Shown: piece by piece, positions 1 to 8,294 of the stretch
How positions within the stretch are numbered: the first letter of the stretch is position 1
Layout: every line of letters begins with the position of its first letter
Assembly: GCA_937888615.1 (NCBI GenBank)
Contig: CALABZ010000127.1
Span: forward strand, 1-27,548
DNA: 27,548 bases
Direction: 5' to 3'
Origin: an uncultured Lentisphaeria bacterium
GTDB lineage: Bacteria > Verrucomicrobiota > Lentisphaeria > Victivallales > Victivallaceae
The notes under the pieces: generated by a model
Told to the model about the DNA's origin: nothing
The model's input: only the letters and a program-made list of their open reading frames with translations
Database searches by the model: none
Made by a program: the position numbers and the translations under genes

Positions 1-86
1 ACAGCGGCTCCGACAGCGGCTCCGACAGCGGCTCCGACAGCGGCTCCGACAGCGGCACTGACAGCGGCACTGACAGCGGCACTGAC
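1..86 (+). repeat. 12-bp tandem repeat encoding SGSD/SGTD
   Basis: Seven full 12-bp units are visible. Four read agc-ggc-tcc-gac (Ser-Gly-Ser-Asp) from position 3, and three read agc-ggc-act-gac (Ser-Gly-Thr-Asp) up to 86. Two bases of a preceding unit lie at 1-2, so the array continues left of the window. The units are nearly identical at DNA level, which suggests recent slippage expansion. The array is in frame with the gene ending at 1028 and would form a flexible acidic linker. Confidence 0.93.
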
Positions 87-1028
87 AGTTCTGACGGCGA
101 CTCCGGCGACTCCGGCGGCATCATCACCGGAAAATTTGTCCGCTTGATCAGTGCGACCTGGGAGAACACCGCCTATACCAGCAACTTTTTCAAATGCGGT
201 AGCAACAATTATTCAAGTTGCCCGGATCAGGCCTGGAAAGGCGGGCGGCAGCAATTCAGTGTTCAAGTCACTGCCCATATCATTGAGAATACGTTTATCT
301 ATTATGGTCATACATTCACCATCAATCCCGCCGCCAGCCTGCTGCCCGGCGAAACGGAGCCTTTCGCCGCCTATTATCCGCCGGAAGCCACCGGCTATGA
401 GTTTCAACGGCTTTCGCCTTACTTCGATACGGAAGCGGAACTCACGGCGTGGATCAATGACGAAACGGCCACGCTTGCGGATCGCCTGAATCAATGGCGC
501 AATTATTATTACGGCAAATATTATATTGTGTATATCAATCAACACTATACCAGGGCCACCAGATCTCGCGAATGGAATGACTGTGACTATTACTTCAGGT
601 TGAACCGTTCATGGGACCGGAAAACCATCGCGCTCCATATATACAGAATTCCGCCGCGACAAGCGGAACGTGGATTCCCGGACGCGACAAGTTGTACATC
701 CGAAGAAGACGGTTCCAACAATTATGACTGGGAAGGATGCCACTGGGAGTATGAGCGCACAGAGGAAGAGTCTTACGATACCGTATTCAAAATTTACGGC
801 GGATTCGACAATTACGAAGATCCGAAGAACCTGGTGATTTCGATTTATAACTCCAGCGCAAACATCGGCAGGTGTTACGGAGACTCTGTCTGGATTGACG
901 GAACCGTCGGATATATTTGGGAAGAGGAAGTTTATGACAGTTCCGAATATTCCTATACGCACACCCCGGACCATTGGGAATTCGACAATATCGAAGCCGC
1001 TCTGGCTCCATATGAAATTCAAACCTGA
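3..1028 (+). CDS. Hypothetical protein with SGSD-repeat linker, 5' partial, phage-tail neighbourhood
   Basis: The reading frame is open from the left edge to the TGA at 1026-1028, so this is the 3' end of a longer gene and the first start-like TTG at 144 is not the real start. The visible part is 341 residues. It begins with an (SGSD)n/(SGTD)n linker and a short Gly/Ser/Asp tail, followed by about 300 residues rich in Tyr, Trp, Asn and Cys (for example KCGSNNYSSCPD and EGCHWEYE). I do not recognise the globular part. The aromatic, Cys-containing composition after a flexible linker fits a surface-exposed structural or adhesion domain. The next gene starts 17 bases downstream on the same strand, and the following two genes look like tail-tip genes, so a virion tail protein is my inference. 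A secreted cell-surface protein is the alternative. Confidence 0.75.
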   Translation, partial: SGSDSGSDSGSDSGSDSGTDSGTDSGTDSSDGDSGDSGGIITGKFVRLISATWENTAYTSNFFKCGSNNYSSCPDQAWKGGRQQFSVQVTAHIIENTFIYYGHTFTINPAASLLPGETEPFAAYYPPEATGYEFQRLSPYFDTEAELTAWINDETATLADRLNQWRNYYYGKYYIVYINQHYTRATRSREWNDCDYYFRLNRSWDRKTIALHIYRIPPRQAERGFPDATSCTSEEDGSNNYDWEGCHWEYERTEEESYDTVFKIYGGFDNYEDPKNLVISIYNSSANIGRCYGDSVWIDGTVGYIWEEEVYDSSEYSYTHTPDHWEFDNIEAALAPYEIQT

Positions 1029-1045
1029 CAGGAGTTTATCATAGA

Positions 1046-2440
1046 ATGATTAAAGAAATTCAAGATGTCATGCGCTCCCTGACCGAACAGGACGCAAACC
1101 GGATTTATGAAAACCTTGAGAATCCCGCCGGAATCCTGCCGAACCTGGAGGAAGCCCTCGGCAAAATGAAGGATGAAATCCGGCGCTGCCCCGGATGCCG
1201 CCGCCGGATGATGTTTTCGGAACTCATCCACTTCCTGGTATCCGTCCGCTGGAGCGAAGAATCGCTGACGAAGCTGCGGGAATGGTACGGGGACGCCGTC
1301 GCCGACTTCGCCGCGTCCGATCATCCCTGGAACCGGATCAGCGAAGACGAACTGAAAGCATTGCCGGCGGACCAGCTCCCGGTGCTGGACCGATATTCCA
1401 GTAAACGGCAGAGCGCCGCTCTTCAAAGACAGTCGGAAACAGCGGACTTTCCCCGCCCCGCCTGTCCGCAATGCGTATTGAAGCATCTGGCCGACGCCGG
1501 AATCCTGATGATCGAGGCCCTGCACGGTTATCCGGTCCATCGGGCCTGGGCGATCGGCAATCTCAGCCAGGCCGAACAGGAATGTTATGCCATATCGCCG
1601 GAATTCGCCGCCGATATCCGAGCCGTCCGGCTCAGGATCATGTCCGAACCGGAATTCACGCCGGATTTCAATCCGCTGCTGGAACGCGCCCTTGAACTGG
1701 CCGGGCAGGCAGCGTCCGGTCCGCTCGTCACCGTACTGACCGTCACCCGCGACCGGCCGGCCCTGTTCAATCTCCACGAACAGATGCTCGCCCGCCAGAC
1801 CTACCGCAATTTCCGCTGGATCGTGGTGGACGACGGTCAAAAACCGGTTTCGCCGGAACGCCAGTGTGTTTATGTCCGCAGACCTTATGAACCGAAGAAA
1901 TGCTTCACCCACCGCGAAAACCTGCTGGTCGGACTGGATAAATGGCACGGCGGCATCCTCGTTTTCATGGAAGACGACGACTATTATCCACCGGAATATC
2001 TGGCGGAAACCGTCAAACTGGCGCAAATCGGTACTGGTCTTTTCGGCTGGAAAAATCCATTTTATTACTGGCCGCTGGAAAAACACCGGACGCTCAACCG
2101 CCGCGACGACCTCTGCATTACCGCATTCAGCGGCTGTCATTACCGCCACCGGGAACGACTGCTTGAGATCATCCGCGTCTGCACCGGCAATTTCGTCGAT
2201 GTCGACCTCTGGCACAAATTCAACGACAAGGTCATGCGCGAATACACGGCCTCTCCCGGTCCGATCGGCATCAAGGGAATCAGCGGCAACGGTTTCAGCC
2301 GTGAACACCGCAAGGTTTTTGAAAGTTCGGAACACGAGTTCGAACCGTGGTTCCGGGAACAAGTCGGTGAAGAATTTTTCGCAAAATACCAACAAATCAT
2401 CTCCGGTGCGGAGAATGCACCGGCCAATCAGAAAGGGTGA
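1046..2440 (+). CDS. Two-domain protein with C-terminal GT-A family glycosyltransferase
   Basis: 464 residues; the ATG at 1046 follows an AGGAG-type site (caggag, about 12 bases upstream). The N-terminal half has CPGC (C48, C51) and CPQC (C140, C143), the latter running into CVLKHLADAGILMIEALHGYP, so it could bind a metal through two CxxC pairs. The C-terminal half, from about residue 226, is a family 2-like glycosyltransferase. It opens with PLVTVLTVTRDRPALF, has the nucleotide-binding IVVDDG strand, and carries an acidic metal-binding EDDD at residues 309-312, followed by a late DVDLWHKFND segment. It should transfer a sugar from a nucleotide-sugar; donor and acceptor cannot be read from the sequence. 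It sits 17 bases after a repeat-linker protein and 3 bases before a tail-fibre-like gene, so it may decorate a phage tail or the host surface. The fold call is firm; the phage role is inference. Confidence 0.82.
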   Translation: MIKEIQDVMRSLTEQDANRIYENLENPAGILPNLEEALGKMKDEIRRCPGCRRRMMFSELIHFLVSVRWSEESLTKLREWYGDAVADFAASDHPWNRISEDELKALPADQLPVLDRYSSKRQSAALQRQSETADFPRPACPQCVLKHLADAGILMIEALHGYPVHRAWAIGNLSQAEQECYAISPEFAADIRAVRLRIMSEPEFTPDFNPLLERALELAGQAASGPLVTVLTVTRDRPALFNLHEQMLARQTYRNFRWIVVDDGQKPVSPERQCVYVRRPYEPKKCFTHRENLLVGLDKWHGGILVFMEDDDYYPPEYLAETVKLAQIGTGLFGWKNPFYYWPLEKHRTLNRRDDLCITAFSGCHYRHRERLLEIIRVCTGNFVDVDLWHKFNDKVMREYTASPGPIGIKGISGNGFSREHRKVFESSEHEFEPWFREQVGEEFFAKYQQIISGAENAPANQKG

Positions 2441-2443
2441 ACT

Positions 2444-3601
2444 ATGCTGTATCAGTACAATGTGCAAACAAATTCATTGGTCCGGGCCCTCGGCAAAGCC
2501 GACGCGGGCGGAGTGGGAACAAGGATTTCGAACGTGCCGGAGATTACGTTCTCCACCGTATCGGAGTGGACCGTGCAATTCTGTTCGGTCGCAAACGGCA
2601 GGATCGAAGCCGTCGACGTCAGCCAGGCGCAGACCTGGCGCGCCGCCGTCGATCACGACTACGCCCCCGAGACGGAACCGATGTGCCGGACCCTGAATGA
2701 TCATATCGACCGCGGCGGTGCCGCCGACGGCAAAATCAAAGTACGCCTGAACGCCAATACCGCCGGATTTCGCGAAGCCATGAACGCTGTTCAATCCCGC
2801 GACGCCTGGTTCGAACTCTGGGGCCTCGACTCGCAGGGGGATGCAATCTACTATTGCAAATTCAAGATCAAAGCCCAAATGCCGCTTGATCCGACCTCCG
2901 GCGAAGAACCCGAAGAGCTCGAAAGCCTCTGGGCGGACCGCGCGTGGGTAACGTCACAACTTCAGAATATCGAAACGCCGGTATTGGGACTCGCCGAACT
3001 CTCCGACGTTTCCGGTACGGAAAGCGCCGCGAACGGTCAGGCTCTGCTCTTCGACTCCGCATCCGCGTCGTGGAAACCCGGCACCGTCGCCGTTGAACAG
3101 GAATCCTACACCGCCGGCGACGGAATCGCCATTAACGAACATGAAATCAGTGCCGATTCGACGTTGGCCCGGCAGTCGGCTGTCACTTCCGCCCTCGCGG
3201 GCAAAGTGGATAAGGTCAGCGGCAAGGGGTTGTCCGCAAATGACTACGACAATACGGCCAAGTCAAAAGTGGACAACTTGGCGGCGGTCGCGTCCTCGGG
3301 CAGTTACTCCGACCTCGCCGACAAGCCGTCGATTCCGGCCGCGCTGTCCGATCTCTCCGATGTCGGCGACCTGACCGGAACGGAAAACGCCCAGGTATTG
3401 CTGTATGATACCGCCTCCGGGCTCTGGAAACCGGGTTCGGTCAGTTCTTCCGGCGTTTCCCTGATCCCTGCGATTGCGGTCAGCGATCCCGATGCAGACA
3501 CCATTCAGGTCCGTCCGGTCAACATTGACGCGGCGGGTGTCGCCACCTGGGCCGCCGCCGCCATAACCGCCTTTTACACGTGGCAGGTCGAGGACGAGTA
3601 A
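2444..3601 (+). CDS. Phage tail fibre-like protein
   Basis: 385 residues, starting 3 bases after the glycosyltransferase stop, so probably co-transcribed. The first ~160 residues form a domain I do not recognise. The C-terminal half is typical of phage fibre and head-fibre proteins. Two copies of a module of the type LSDVxxTGTExxxxQxLLxDxASxxWKPG lie at about residues 182-212 and 304-334. Between them are KVDKVSGKGLSANDYDNTAKSKV and a SYSDLADKPSIP segment, both common in tail-fibre shafts. The protein ends soon after the second module with a short domain containing TWQVEDE. It would be a virion or fibre component acting outside the cell. No clear terminator follows. Confidence is high for fibre-like, low for the exact role. 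Confidence 0.8.
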   Translation: MLYQYNVQTNSLVRALGKADAGGVGTRISNVPEITFSTVSEWTVQFCSVANGRIEAVDVSQAQTWRAAVDHDYAPETEPMCRTLNDHIDRGGAADGKIKVRLNANTAGFREAMNAVQSRDAWFELWGLDSQGDAIYYCKFKIKAQMPLDPTSGEEPEELESLWADRAWVTSQLQNIETPVLGLAELSDVSGTESAANGQALLFDSASASWKPGTVAVEQESYTAGDGIAINEHEISADSTLARQSAVTSALAGKVDKVSGKGLSANDYDNTAKSKVDNLAAVASSGSYSDLADKPSIPAALSDLSDVGDLTGTENAQVLLYDTASGLWKPGSVSSSGVSLIPAIAVSDPDADTIQVRPVNIDAAGVATWAAAAITAFYTWQVEDE

Positions 3602-3761
3602 TCGTCCCGGCCTCCGCCGTTTTTCACCACCTGCCGTCACAATCAGTTCAAAATACGAACAAGATTGCGAAAATATTGCGAAAATAATTGGCGAAATATT
3701 CTGTCAAGAGAGGAAAATAGAAAATAGGTGACATTTTCAGCAATTTTTCCACCAATTTCGA

Positions 3762-3790
3762 TTGACAAAGCGCCAGTACGAATGTACGTT
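3762..3790 (+). promoter_or_regulatory. Putative promoter of the symporter gene
   Basis: A consensus -35 box TTGACA lies at 3762-3767. Seventeen bases later is a poor -10 match, TACGTT, at 3785-3790. The gap from 3602 to 3848 is AT-rich and also holds a near-duplicate TTGCGAAAATA pair around 3665-3690 with no assigned function. The gene start follows at 3849, with AGG at 3837-3839 as a weak ribosome site. Confidence 0.35.
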
Positions 3791-3848
3791 TTTAAAAATT
3801 ATTTTTATGTAATAATCAACAAAAACAAAGAAAGGCAGGTAACAGTCA

Positions 3849-6392
3849 ATGTATCCAATCGATTATGTATTGGTGGTAATTCCCTTGCTCATCGTTTTGT
3901 GGCTGGGAATCAGGACACAGCGTTACGTGAAAGGCGTTGCGGACTTCCTGACGGCGGGCCGCGTCGCGGGCCGTTATGTGGTGGCGGTAGCCAACGGTGA
4001 AGCCAGTATGGGGCTGATCAGCGTGGTCGCCATGTTCGAAATGTATTACACCTGCGGTTTCGGGGTTAGTTTCTGGAACCGGATTACCGGCCCGCTTGGA
4101 CTGATCTTCGCCTTGACCGGCTTCTGTATTTACCGTTTCCGCGAAACCCGCGCCATGACCATGGGGCAGTTCCTCGAAATGCGCTACAGCAAGTCATTTC
4201 GTATTTTCGCCGCAATACTCCAGTCGATTTCCGGGGTTATCAACTATGCGATTTTCCCGGCGGTCGGCGCCCGTTTCCTGATTTACTTCCTGAACCTGCC
4301 GACTCATATCAACATTTGCGGCTGGATGTTCCCCACGGTGGCGCTGTGCATGATATTCTTCCTCGGGATCGCCGTTACGATCGTAATGTTCGGCGGCCAG
4401 GTTACAATCATGGTAACCGACTGTATTCAGGGGATTCTCAGTTATCCGATGTACGTGATCGTGGTAGGTTTCATTCTCTACAAATTCTCCTGGTCCCATG
4501 AAATGGCCCCGGCATTGCTGGATACCGACCCGGGCAAGAGTTTCTTGAACCCCTATGACGTAAAAGAACTCAGCAACTTCAACCTCTTTTACGTATTCGT
4601 CGGGGTTTTCAGTTCAATCTTCAATCGCATGTCATGGTCCGGCACCCAGGGCTACAATGCGGCGGCCGCCACCCCGCATGAACAGAAGATGGGGGGCCTT
4701 CTCGGTTCCTGGCGTTCCGGTTTCTCCGTGATGATGTATACGTTGCTGGCCATTGCCGCGTTTACCTATATGAATCAGGCCCACTTCAAAAAGCAGGCGG
4801 TAAACGTCAGTAAACAATTGACCCTCAAAACCATGTCGGACATCGTCCCCGAAAAAGCTTTCGAACAGACCCGTAAGGATATCGAGGAATATGTCAAAAA
4901 CGGCACGGTCACTCCCGCGCTGGCCGCTACCGCCAAGGAAGCCGGTTACGACCTGTCCGATCCGGCAAAATCCAAAGCCTATCAGAACTCATACCGCCGC
5001 CGTCAGCTCCGCCTGCTCGGAGTACGGTATGAAGACCAGAATTCCCCCGAACTGGCGGCATTCCTCAAAGACGGCAAAATCAGTCCAAGCATCCGCAAGG
5101 CCGCCGAAAAAATCGGTTACAATATTGAAGATCCCGCTAAATCCACTACGGACAAACGGATATTCATGGCGGAAGCTTCGGAAATTTACCGTGACATCGC
5201 CAAGGCGGCCATCAATTCCACCGCCAAAGATACGCAGGAACTCGCGGAAGGAGACGCTCTCAAACGCGGCAACACGTTCAATACCATCTACAACCAAATG
5301 CTGGTGCCGATGGCCATCCGCGAAATGCTTCCGTGGGGTATTACCGGGATTTTCTGCGCGATCATGCTCTTCCTGCTGATCAGTACCGATACCACCTACA
5401 TGCATTCGTGGGGCAGTATCATCGTGCAGGACGTGATCCTGCCGTTCCGCAAGACCGCGTTCAAGCCTGAAACTCAGCTCCGCCTGTTGCGCCTGATCAT
5501 CGCGGGGGTGGCGGCGTTCGCCTTCTTCTTCTCGCTGTTCTTCGCGCAGGGCGACTTCATCCTGATGTTCTTCGCGATCACCGGGGCCATCTGGCTCGGC
5601 GGCGCGGGACCAGTCATCCTGTTCGGCCTTTATTGGAAACGGGGCACGACCGCGGGAGCTTTCGCGGCCCTGGCCAGCGGTTCCTCCATCGCGGTGGGGG
5701 GCATCCTGCTTCAGCAGTTCTGGGCTTCCCATGTCTACCCGATGCTCACGCGAATGAGTCTGGTCGACCCCATCTCCAACTTCCTGTCGGCAATCTCCAA
5801 GCCGTTGAACCCCTATATCGTATGGGAAACAACCCCGGAACGTTTCCCGATCAACTCACAGGAAATTTACTTCATCGCGATGATCACGGCGATCACGCTG
5901 TATATTGTCATTTCGCTGGCGACCAGCCGTACGCCGTTCAATATGGACCGGTTGCTGCATCGCGGCAAATACTGTACTGAAGGGAAAGAACTGGCCAAGC
6001 TTAAGCTCAGCATCAACAAGATCATCGGCATTGATTCCCAGTACTCGATCGGTGACAAGATCCTCGCCTGGTCAGTATTCATCTACTCGTTCATTTACGG
6101 GTTCGTGCTCTGCTTCCTGGTGGTGATTGTCTGGAACCTGATCTCGCCCTGGCCGAATGAATGGTGGGCGCATTACTTCTACATAACCAGTATCCTGGTG
6201 GCGGCCATTATCGGGGTCATCTCCACTGTTTGGTTTACCATCGGCGGTATCTGGGACCTCCGGCGGATGTTCCACCGGTTGTCTGTCCGCGATAGGGTCG
6301 ACGTGCTCGACGACGGCCGCGTAATCGGTCACGTGTCAGCCGCCGACATGAAAAAGTTCGAGAAAGACGACGAAGAAAAAAACGAAGAATAA
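3849..6392 (+). CDS. Sodium:solute symporter (SSS family) with large internal insert
   Basis: 847 residues, much longer than the ~500-600 usual for the SSS family. The N-terminal part has the expected start in a membrane helix, then ADFLTAGRVAGRYVVAVANGEASMG and MTMGQFLEMRYSKSFR, which match SSS helices 1-3. Many hydrophobic helices follow on both sides of a soluble insert at about residues 310-480. The insert carries two related motifs: EEYVKNGTVTP...AGYDLSDPAKS (about 345-375) and AAFLKDGKISP...IGYNIEDPAKS (about 402-431). Transport resumes with MLPWGITGIFCAIMLFLLIST. The C-terminal tail is charged and ends in EKDDEEKNEE, probably cytoplasmic. The protein should couple Na+ entry to uptake of an organic solute such as a sugar, acid or nucleoside; the substrate cannot be read. 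It is a single-gene unit closed by the terminator at 6415. Confidence 0.88.
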   Translation: MYPIDYVLVVIPLLIVLWLGIRTQRYVKGVADFLTAGRVAGRYVVAVANGEASMGLISVVAMFEMYYTCGFGVSFWNRITGPLGLIFALTGFCIYRFRETRAMTMGQFLEMRYSKSFRIFAAILQSISGVINYAIFPAVGARFLIYFLNLPTHINICGWMFPTVALCMIFFLGIAVTIVMFGGQVTIMVTDCIQGILSYPMYVIVVGFILYKFSWSHEMAPALLDTDPGKSFLNPYDVKELSNFNLFYVFVGVFSSIFNRMSWSGTQGYNAAAATPHEQKMGGLLGSWRSGFSVMMYTLLAIAAFTYMNQAHFKKQAVNVSKQLTLKTMSDIVPEKAFEQTRKDIEEYVKNGTVTPALAATAKEAGYDLSDPAKSKAYQNSYRRRQLRLLGVRYEDQNSPELAAFLKDGKISPSIRKAAEKIGYNIEDPAKSTTDKRIFMAEASEIYRDIAKAAINSTAKDTQELAEGDALKRGNTFNTIYNQMLVPMAIREMLPWGITGIFCAIMLFLLISTDTTYMHSWGSIIVQDVILPFRKTAFKPETQLRLLRLIIAGVAAFAFFFSLFFAQGDFILMFFAITGAIWLGGAGPVILFGLYWKRGTTAGAFAALASGSSIAVGGILLQQFWASHVYPMLTRMSLVDPISNFLSAISKPLNPYIVWETTPERFPINSQEIYFIAMITAITLYIVISLATSRTPFNMDRLLHRGKYCTEGKELAKLKLSINKIIGIDSQYSIGDKILAWSVFIYSFIYGFVLCFLVVIVWNLISPWPNEWWAHYFYITSILVAAIIGVISTVWFTIGGIWDLRRMFHRLSVRDRVDVLDDGRVIGHVSAADMKKFEKDDEEKNEE

Positions 6393-6414
6393 GCCGATAA
6401 AGGCTTGACATTTG

Positions 6415-6449
6415 CGGCATGCGGTGGAATTTTCCCTGCATGCCGTTTT
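6415..6449 (+). terminator. Rho-independent terminator after the symporter gene
   Basis: A perfect 8-bp inverted repeat, CGGCATGC at 6415-6422 and GCATGCCG at 6438-6445, encloses a 15-base loop and is followed by TTTT. It lies 22 bases after the symporter stop. An upstream in-frame ATG at 6419 falls inside the hairpin, which argues that the next gene starts at 6473 instead. Confidence 0.8.
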
Positions 6450-6472
6450 CCCATTTTAACGACAAAAGATTT

Positions 6473-7489
6473 ATGCGATACTGGCTGATCATTTTATGCA
6501 TGTTCTGTTTCGGCGCCGCCGGAAGCGATGACTATGCCGGCGGCATGGCCCTGTTCCGTCAGGAGAAATACAGCGAAGCCCTGAAACAGCTCCAAAGCGC
6601 CCATCTGGCGGGCGAAGAACGCGCCGCCCTTCCGCTGGCCTACCTTTACGACAATGGACTTGGCACACCCCGGAATCTCCCGCTGGCGGTCAAATATTAT
6701 GAATATGCGGCGCTTTCGGGCAATACCGCCGCCATGCGCCGGTTAAGCGAAATCCTTTTCACCCAACAAAAAAACGACCAGGCGGTGCAATGGCTTGAGC
6801 GCGCCGCGACAGCCGGCGACCTGCCCGCCATGAGAAAACTCGGCGCCTGGTATATGCGCCGCCGCAATTTCCAGCGGGCGCAACTATGGCTGGAAAAAGC
6901 CTCCGCGACTGGCGACGGGGAAGCCTGGCGGATGCTCGGCGAACTCTACATGCACCGGAATCAGGATGAGTCAGCCTTGAACGCCTTTAAAAAAGCCGTC
7001 AAAAACAACGACATCGCCGCCATGGAATCGCTCGGCAACCTGTATCTGCGCAGAAAAGAATTCATCCCCGCGCTGGAGTGGTTTGAACGCGCCGCCGCCG
7101 CCGGCAACCCGCAAGCCTTGACTTCGCTCGGCATGTTTTACCTGGACGGCAAAGGCGGCAAGGTCGATTATGCCAAAGCGCGCCTGTGGCTGGAAAAGGC
7201 GGAAAAATTCAACCTGTTCTCCCGTTACCGCCTGGCCCTGCTTTATTATGAAGGCAAGGGCGGTCCGCAGGATTACGAGAAGGCGCGGGTACTGCTGGAA
7301 AGCTGTGCCGGACAGGTTGACCTCGCCAAATATTATCTCGGTCTGATCTATTATTATGGGTACGGAATAAAACCGGATCTGGAAAAAGCACGTATCCTTT
7401 TTCAGCAGGCCACCGACCTCGGCTTACAGCCCGAAGCCGCCGACATGCTGCGCAAAATCCGGCAAAAGGAGGCTGCTGCCAATGAATAA
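6473..7489 (+). CDS. Secreted Sel1-repeat (TPR-like) protein
   Basis: 338 residues from the ATG at 6473. I prefer this to the in-frame ATG at 6419 because it gives a clean signal peptide (RYWLIILCMFCFGAAG, probable cut before SDD) and because 6419 lies within the preceding terminator. The rest is a run of roughly eight Sel1-like repeats of about 36 residues, e.g. LPLAYLYDNGLGTPRNLPLA and LGMFYLDGKGGKVDYAKA, each an alpha-helical hairpin. Middle repeats are shorter and lack the glycine loop. Such solenoids act as protein-protein scaffolds; here it would be periplasmic or secreted. The 3' end overlaps the sirtuin gene by 8 bases, implying coupled translation, although the two products should be in different compartments. 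The partner is unknown. Confidence 0.85.
   Translation: MRYWLIILCMFCFGAAGSDDYAGGMALFRQEKYSEALKQLQSAHLAGEERAALPLAYLYDNGLGTPRNLPLAVKYYEYAALSGNTAAMRRLSEILFTQQKNDQAVQWLERAATAGDLPAMRKLGAWYMRRRNFQRAQLWLEKASATGDGEAWRMLGELYMHRNQDESALNAFKKAVKNNDIAAMESLGNLYLRRKEFIPALEWFERAAAAGNPQALTSLGMFYLDGKGGKVDYAKARLWLEKAEKFNLFSRYRLALLYYEGKGGPQDYEKARVLLESCAGQVDLAKYYLGLIYYYGYGIKPDLEKARILFQQATDLGLQPEAADMLRKIRQKEAAANE
7467..7472 (+). promoter_or_regulatory. Internal Shine-Dalgarno site for the sirtuin gene
   Basis: AGGAGG lies inside the end of the Sel1-repeat gene, 9 bases before the ATG at 7482. It fixes the sirtuin start and shows that the 8-base overlap is a real translation start. Confidence 0.8.
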
Positions 7490-8240
7490 ACCGGAAGAAC
7501 TGACGGCGTTGCTGGCGTCGTCCGAACGAATCGTCGCATTCACGGGCGCGGGGATTTCGACCCTGTCCGGAATTCCCGATTTCCGTGGAAAAGACGGGGT
7601 TTTCTCAAAAAAATTCAAGGGCTACGATGTGGAGGAAATCCACGAGATCAACTTTTTCAGGAAGCACCCGGAAATTTTTTACGAATACGCCAAAGATTTC
7701 ATTTACAACCTCGCGGACCGGCAGCCGAATATCGTCCACAGTACGCTTGCGGAAATGCAGAAGCGGAAAAAACTCGGCACCATCTACACGCAGAATATCG
7801 ACGGGCTTCACCAGCGCGCCGGCAGTCTGTGCGTTCGCGAATTCCACGGTTCCATGAATTCCCATCACTGCCTGAACTGCAATGCCGCATACGGTTACGC
7901 CGAAATCGTGCCGACCGTGAGAAACAATCAGGTTCCCTACTGCCGCAACTGCGGGGGATTAATCAAGCCGGACATCGTTTTCTTCGGCGAATGCCTGGAC
8001 AATGAACTGCTTGATTCCGCCTTTATAGAAATGGAACAGGCCGAGCTGCTGCTGGTGTTGGGCAGCAGCCTGACGGTGCCGCCTGCGGCCAATCTGCCGA
8101 TCGCCACCCATTACGGCGGCGGCAAAATCGTCATCGTCAACCGTCAGCCGACCATGCTAGACCGCTATGCGTTCCTGAAATTCGACGATTTAAAGGAAGT
8201 TTTCGCCGCCATCGAACAATGGCTGGCGCAGACGGCATGA
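7482..8240 (+). CDS. NAD-dependent protein deacylase, sirtuin (Sir2/CobB family)
   Basis: 252 residues, the usual size of a minimal bacterial sirtuin. It removes acetyl or other acyl groups from lysine, consuming NAD+ and releasing nicotinamide and O-acyl-ADP-ribose. Motifs in order: FTGAGIS near the start, IPDFRG, YTQNIDGLH, the FHGS motif with catalytic His122, a zinc site made of two CxxC pairs (C130/C133 and C154/C157), DIVFFGE, and the NAD-binding LVLGSSLTVPPA followed by IVIVNRQPT. All catalytic and zinc residues expected for the family are present. The start overlaps the Sel1 gene by 8 bases and has its own strong ribosome site. It converges on the nickel superoxide dismutase gene, with 54 bases between the stops. 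The protein has no signal peptide and should be cytoplasmic. Acyl preference cannot be decided from the sequence. Confidence 0.95.
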   Translation: MNKPEELTALLASSERIVAFTGAGISTLSGIPDFRGKDGVFSKKFKGYDVEEIHEINFFRKHPEIFYEYAKDFIYNLADRQPNIVHSTLAEMQKRKKLGTIYTQNIDGLHQRAGSLCVREFHGSMNSHHCLNCNAAYGYAEIVPTVRNNQVPYCRNCGGLIKPDIVFFGECLDNELLDSAFIEMEQAELLLVLGSSLTVPPAANLPIATHYGGGKIVIVNRQPTMLDRYAFLKFDDLKEVFAAIEQWLAQTA

Positions 8241-8294
8241 AAAAAGCGGAGCCGCCTTCCGGCCGCCCCGCCCTGTTCCATTCCGGAATCCGGA

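Noticed and set aside
144..1028. Gene starting at TTG 144
   Set aside because: The frame is open upstream through the SGSD repeat to the window edge, so 144 is an internal codon.
1019..2467. 482-codon open frame opposite the glycosyltransferase
   Set aside because: The plus-strand frame has clear glycosyltransferase motifs and correct spacing to its neighbours. The antisense translation shows no domain pattern.
3602..3761. Phage attachment site or tRNA next to the fibre gene
   Set aside because: I see no tRNA-like folding, integrase or clear direct repeat, only AT-rich sequence with a short near-duplicate TTGCGAAAATA.
6419..6472. Upstream ATG for the Sel1-repeat gene
   Set aside because: It lies inside the symporter terminator hairpin and would bury the signal peptide behind 18 residues.
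8241..8294. Bidirectional terminator between the sirtuin and Ni-SOD genes
   Set aside because: Only a weak, bulged GC stem (GCGG...CCGC with a short inner helix) can be drawn, and no T tract follows on either strand.
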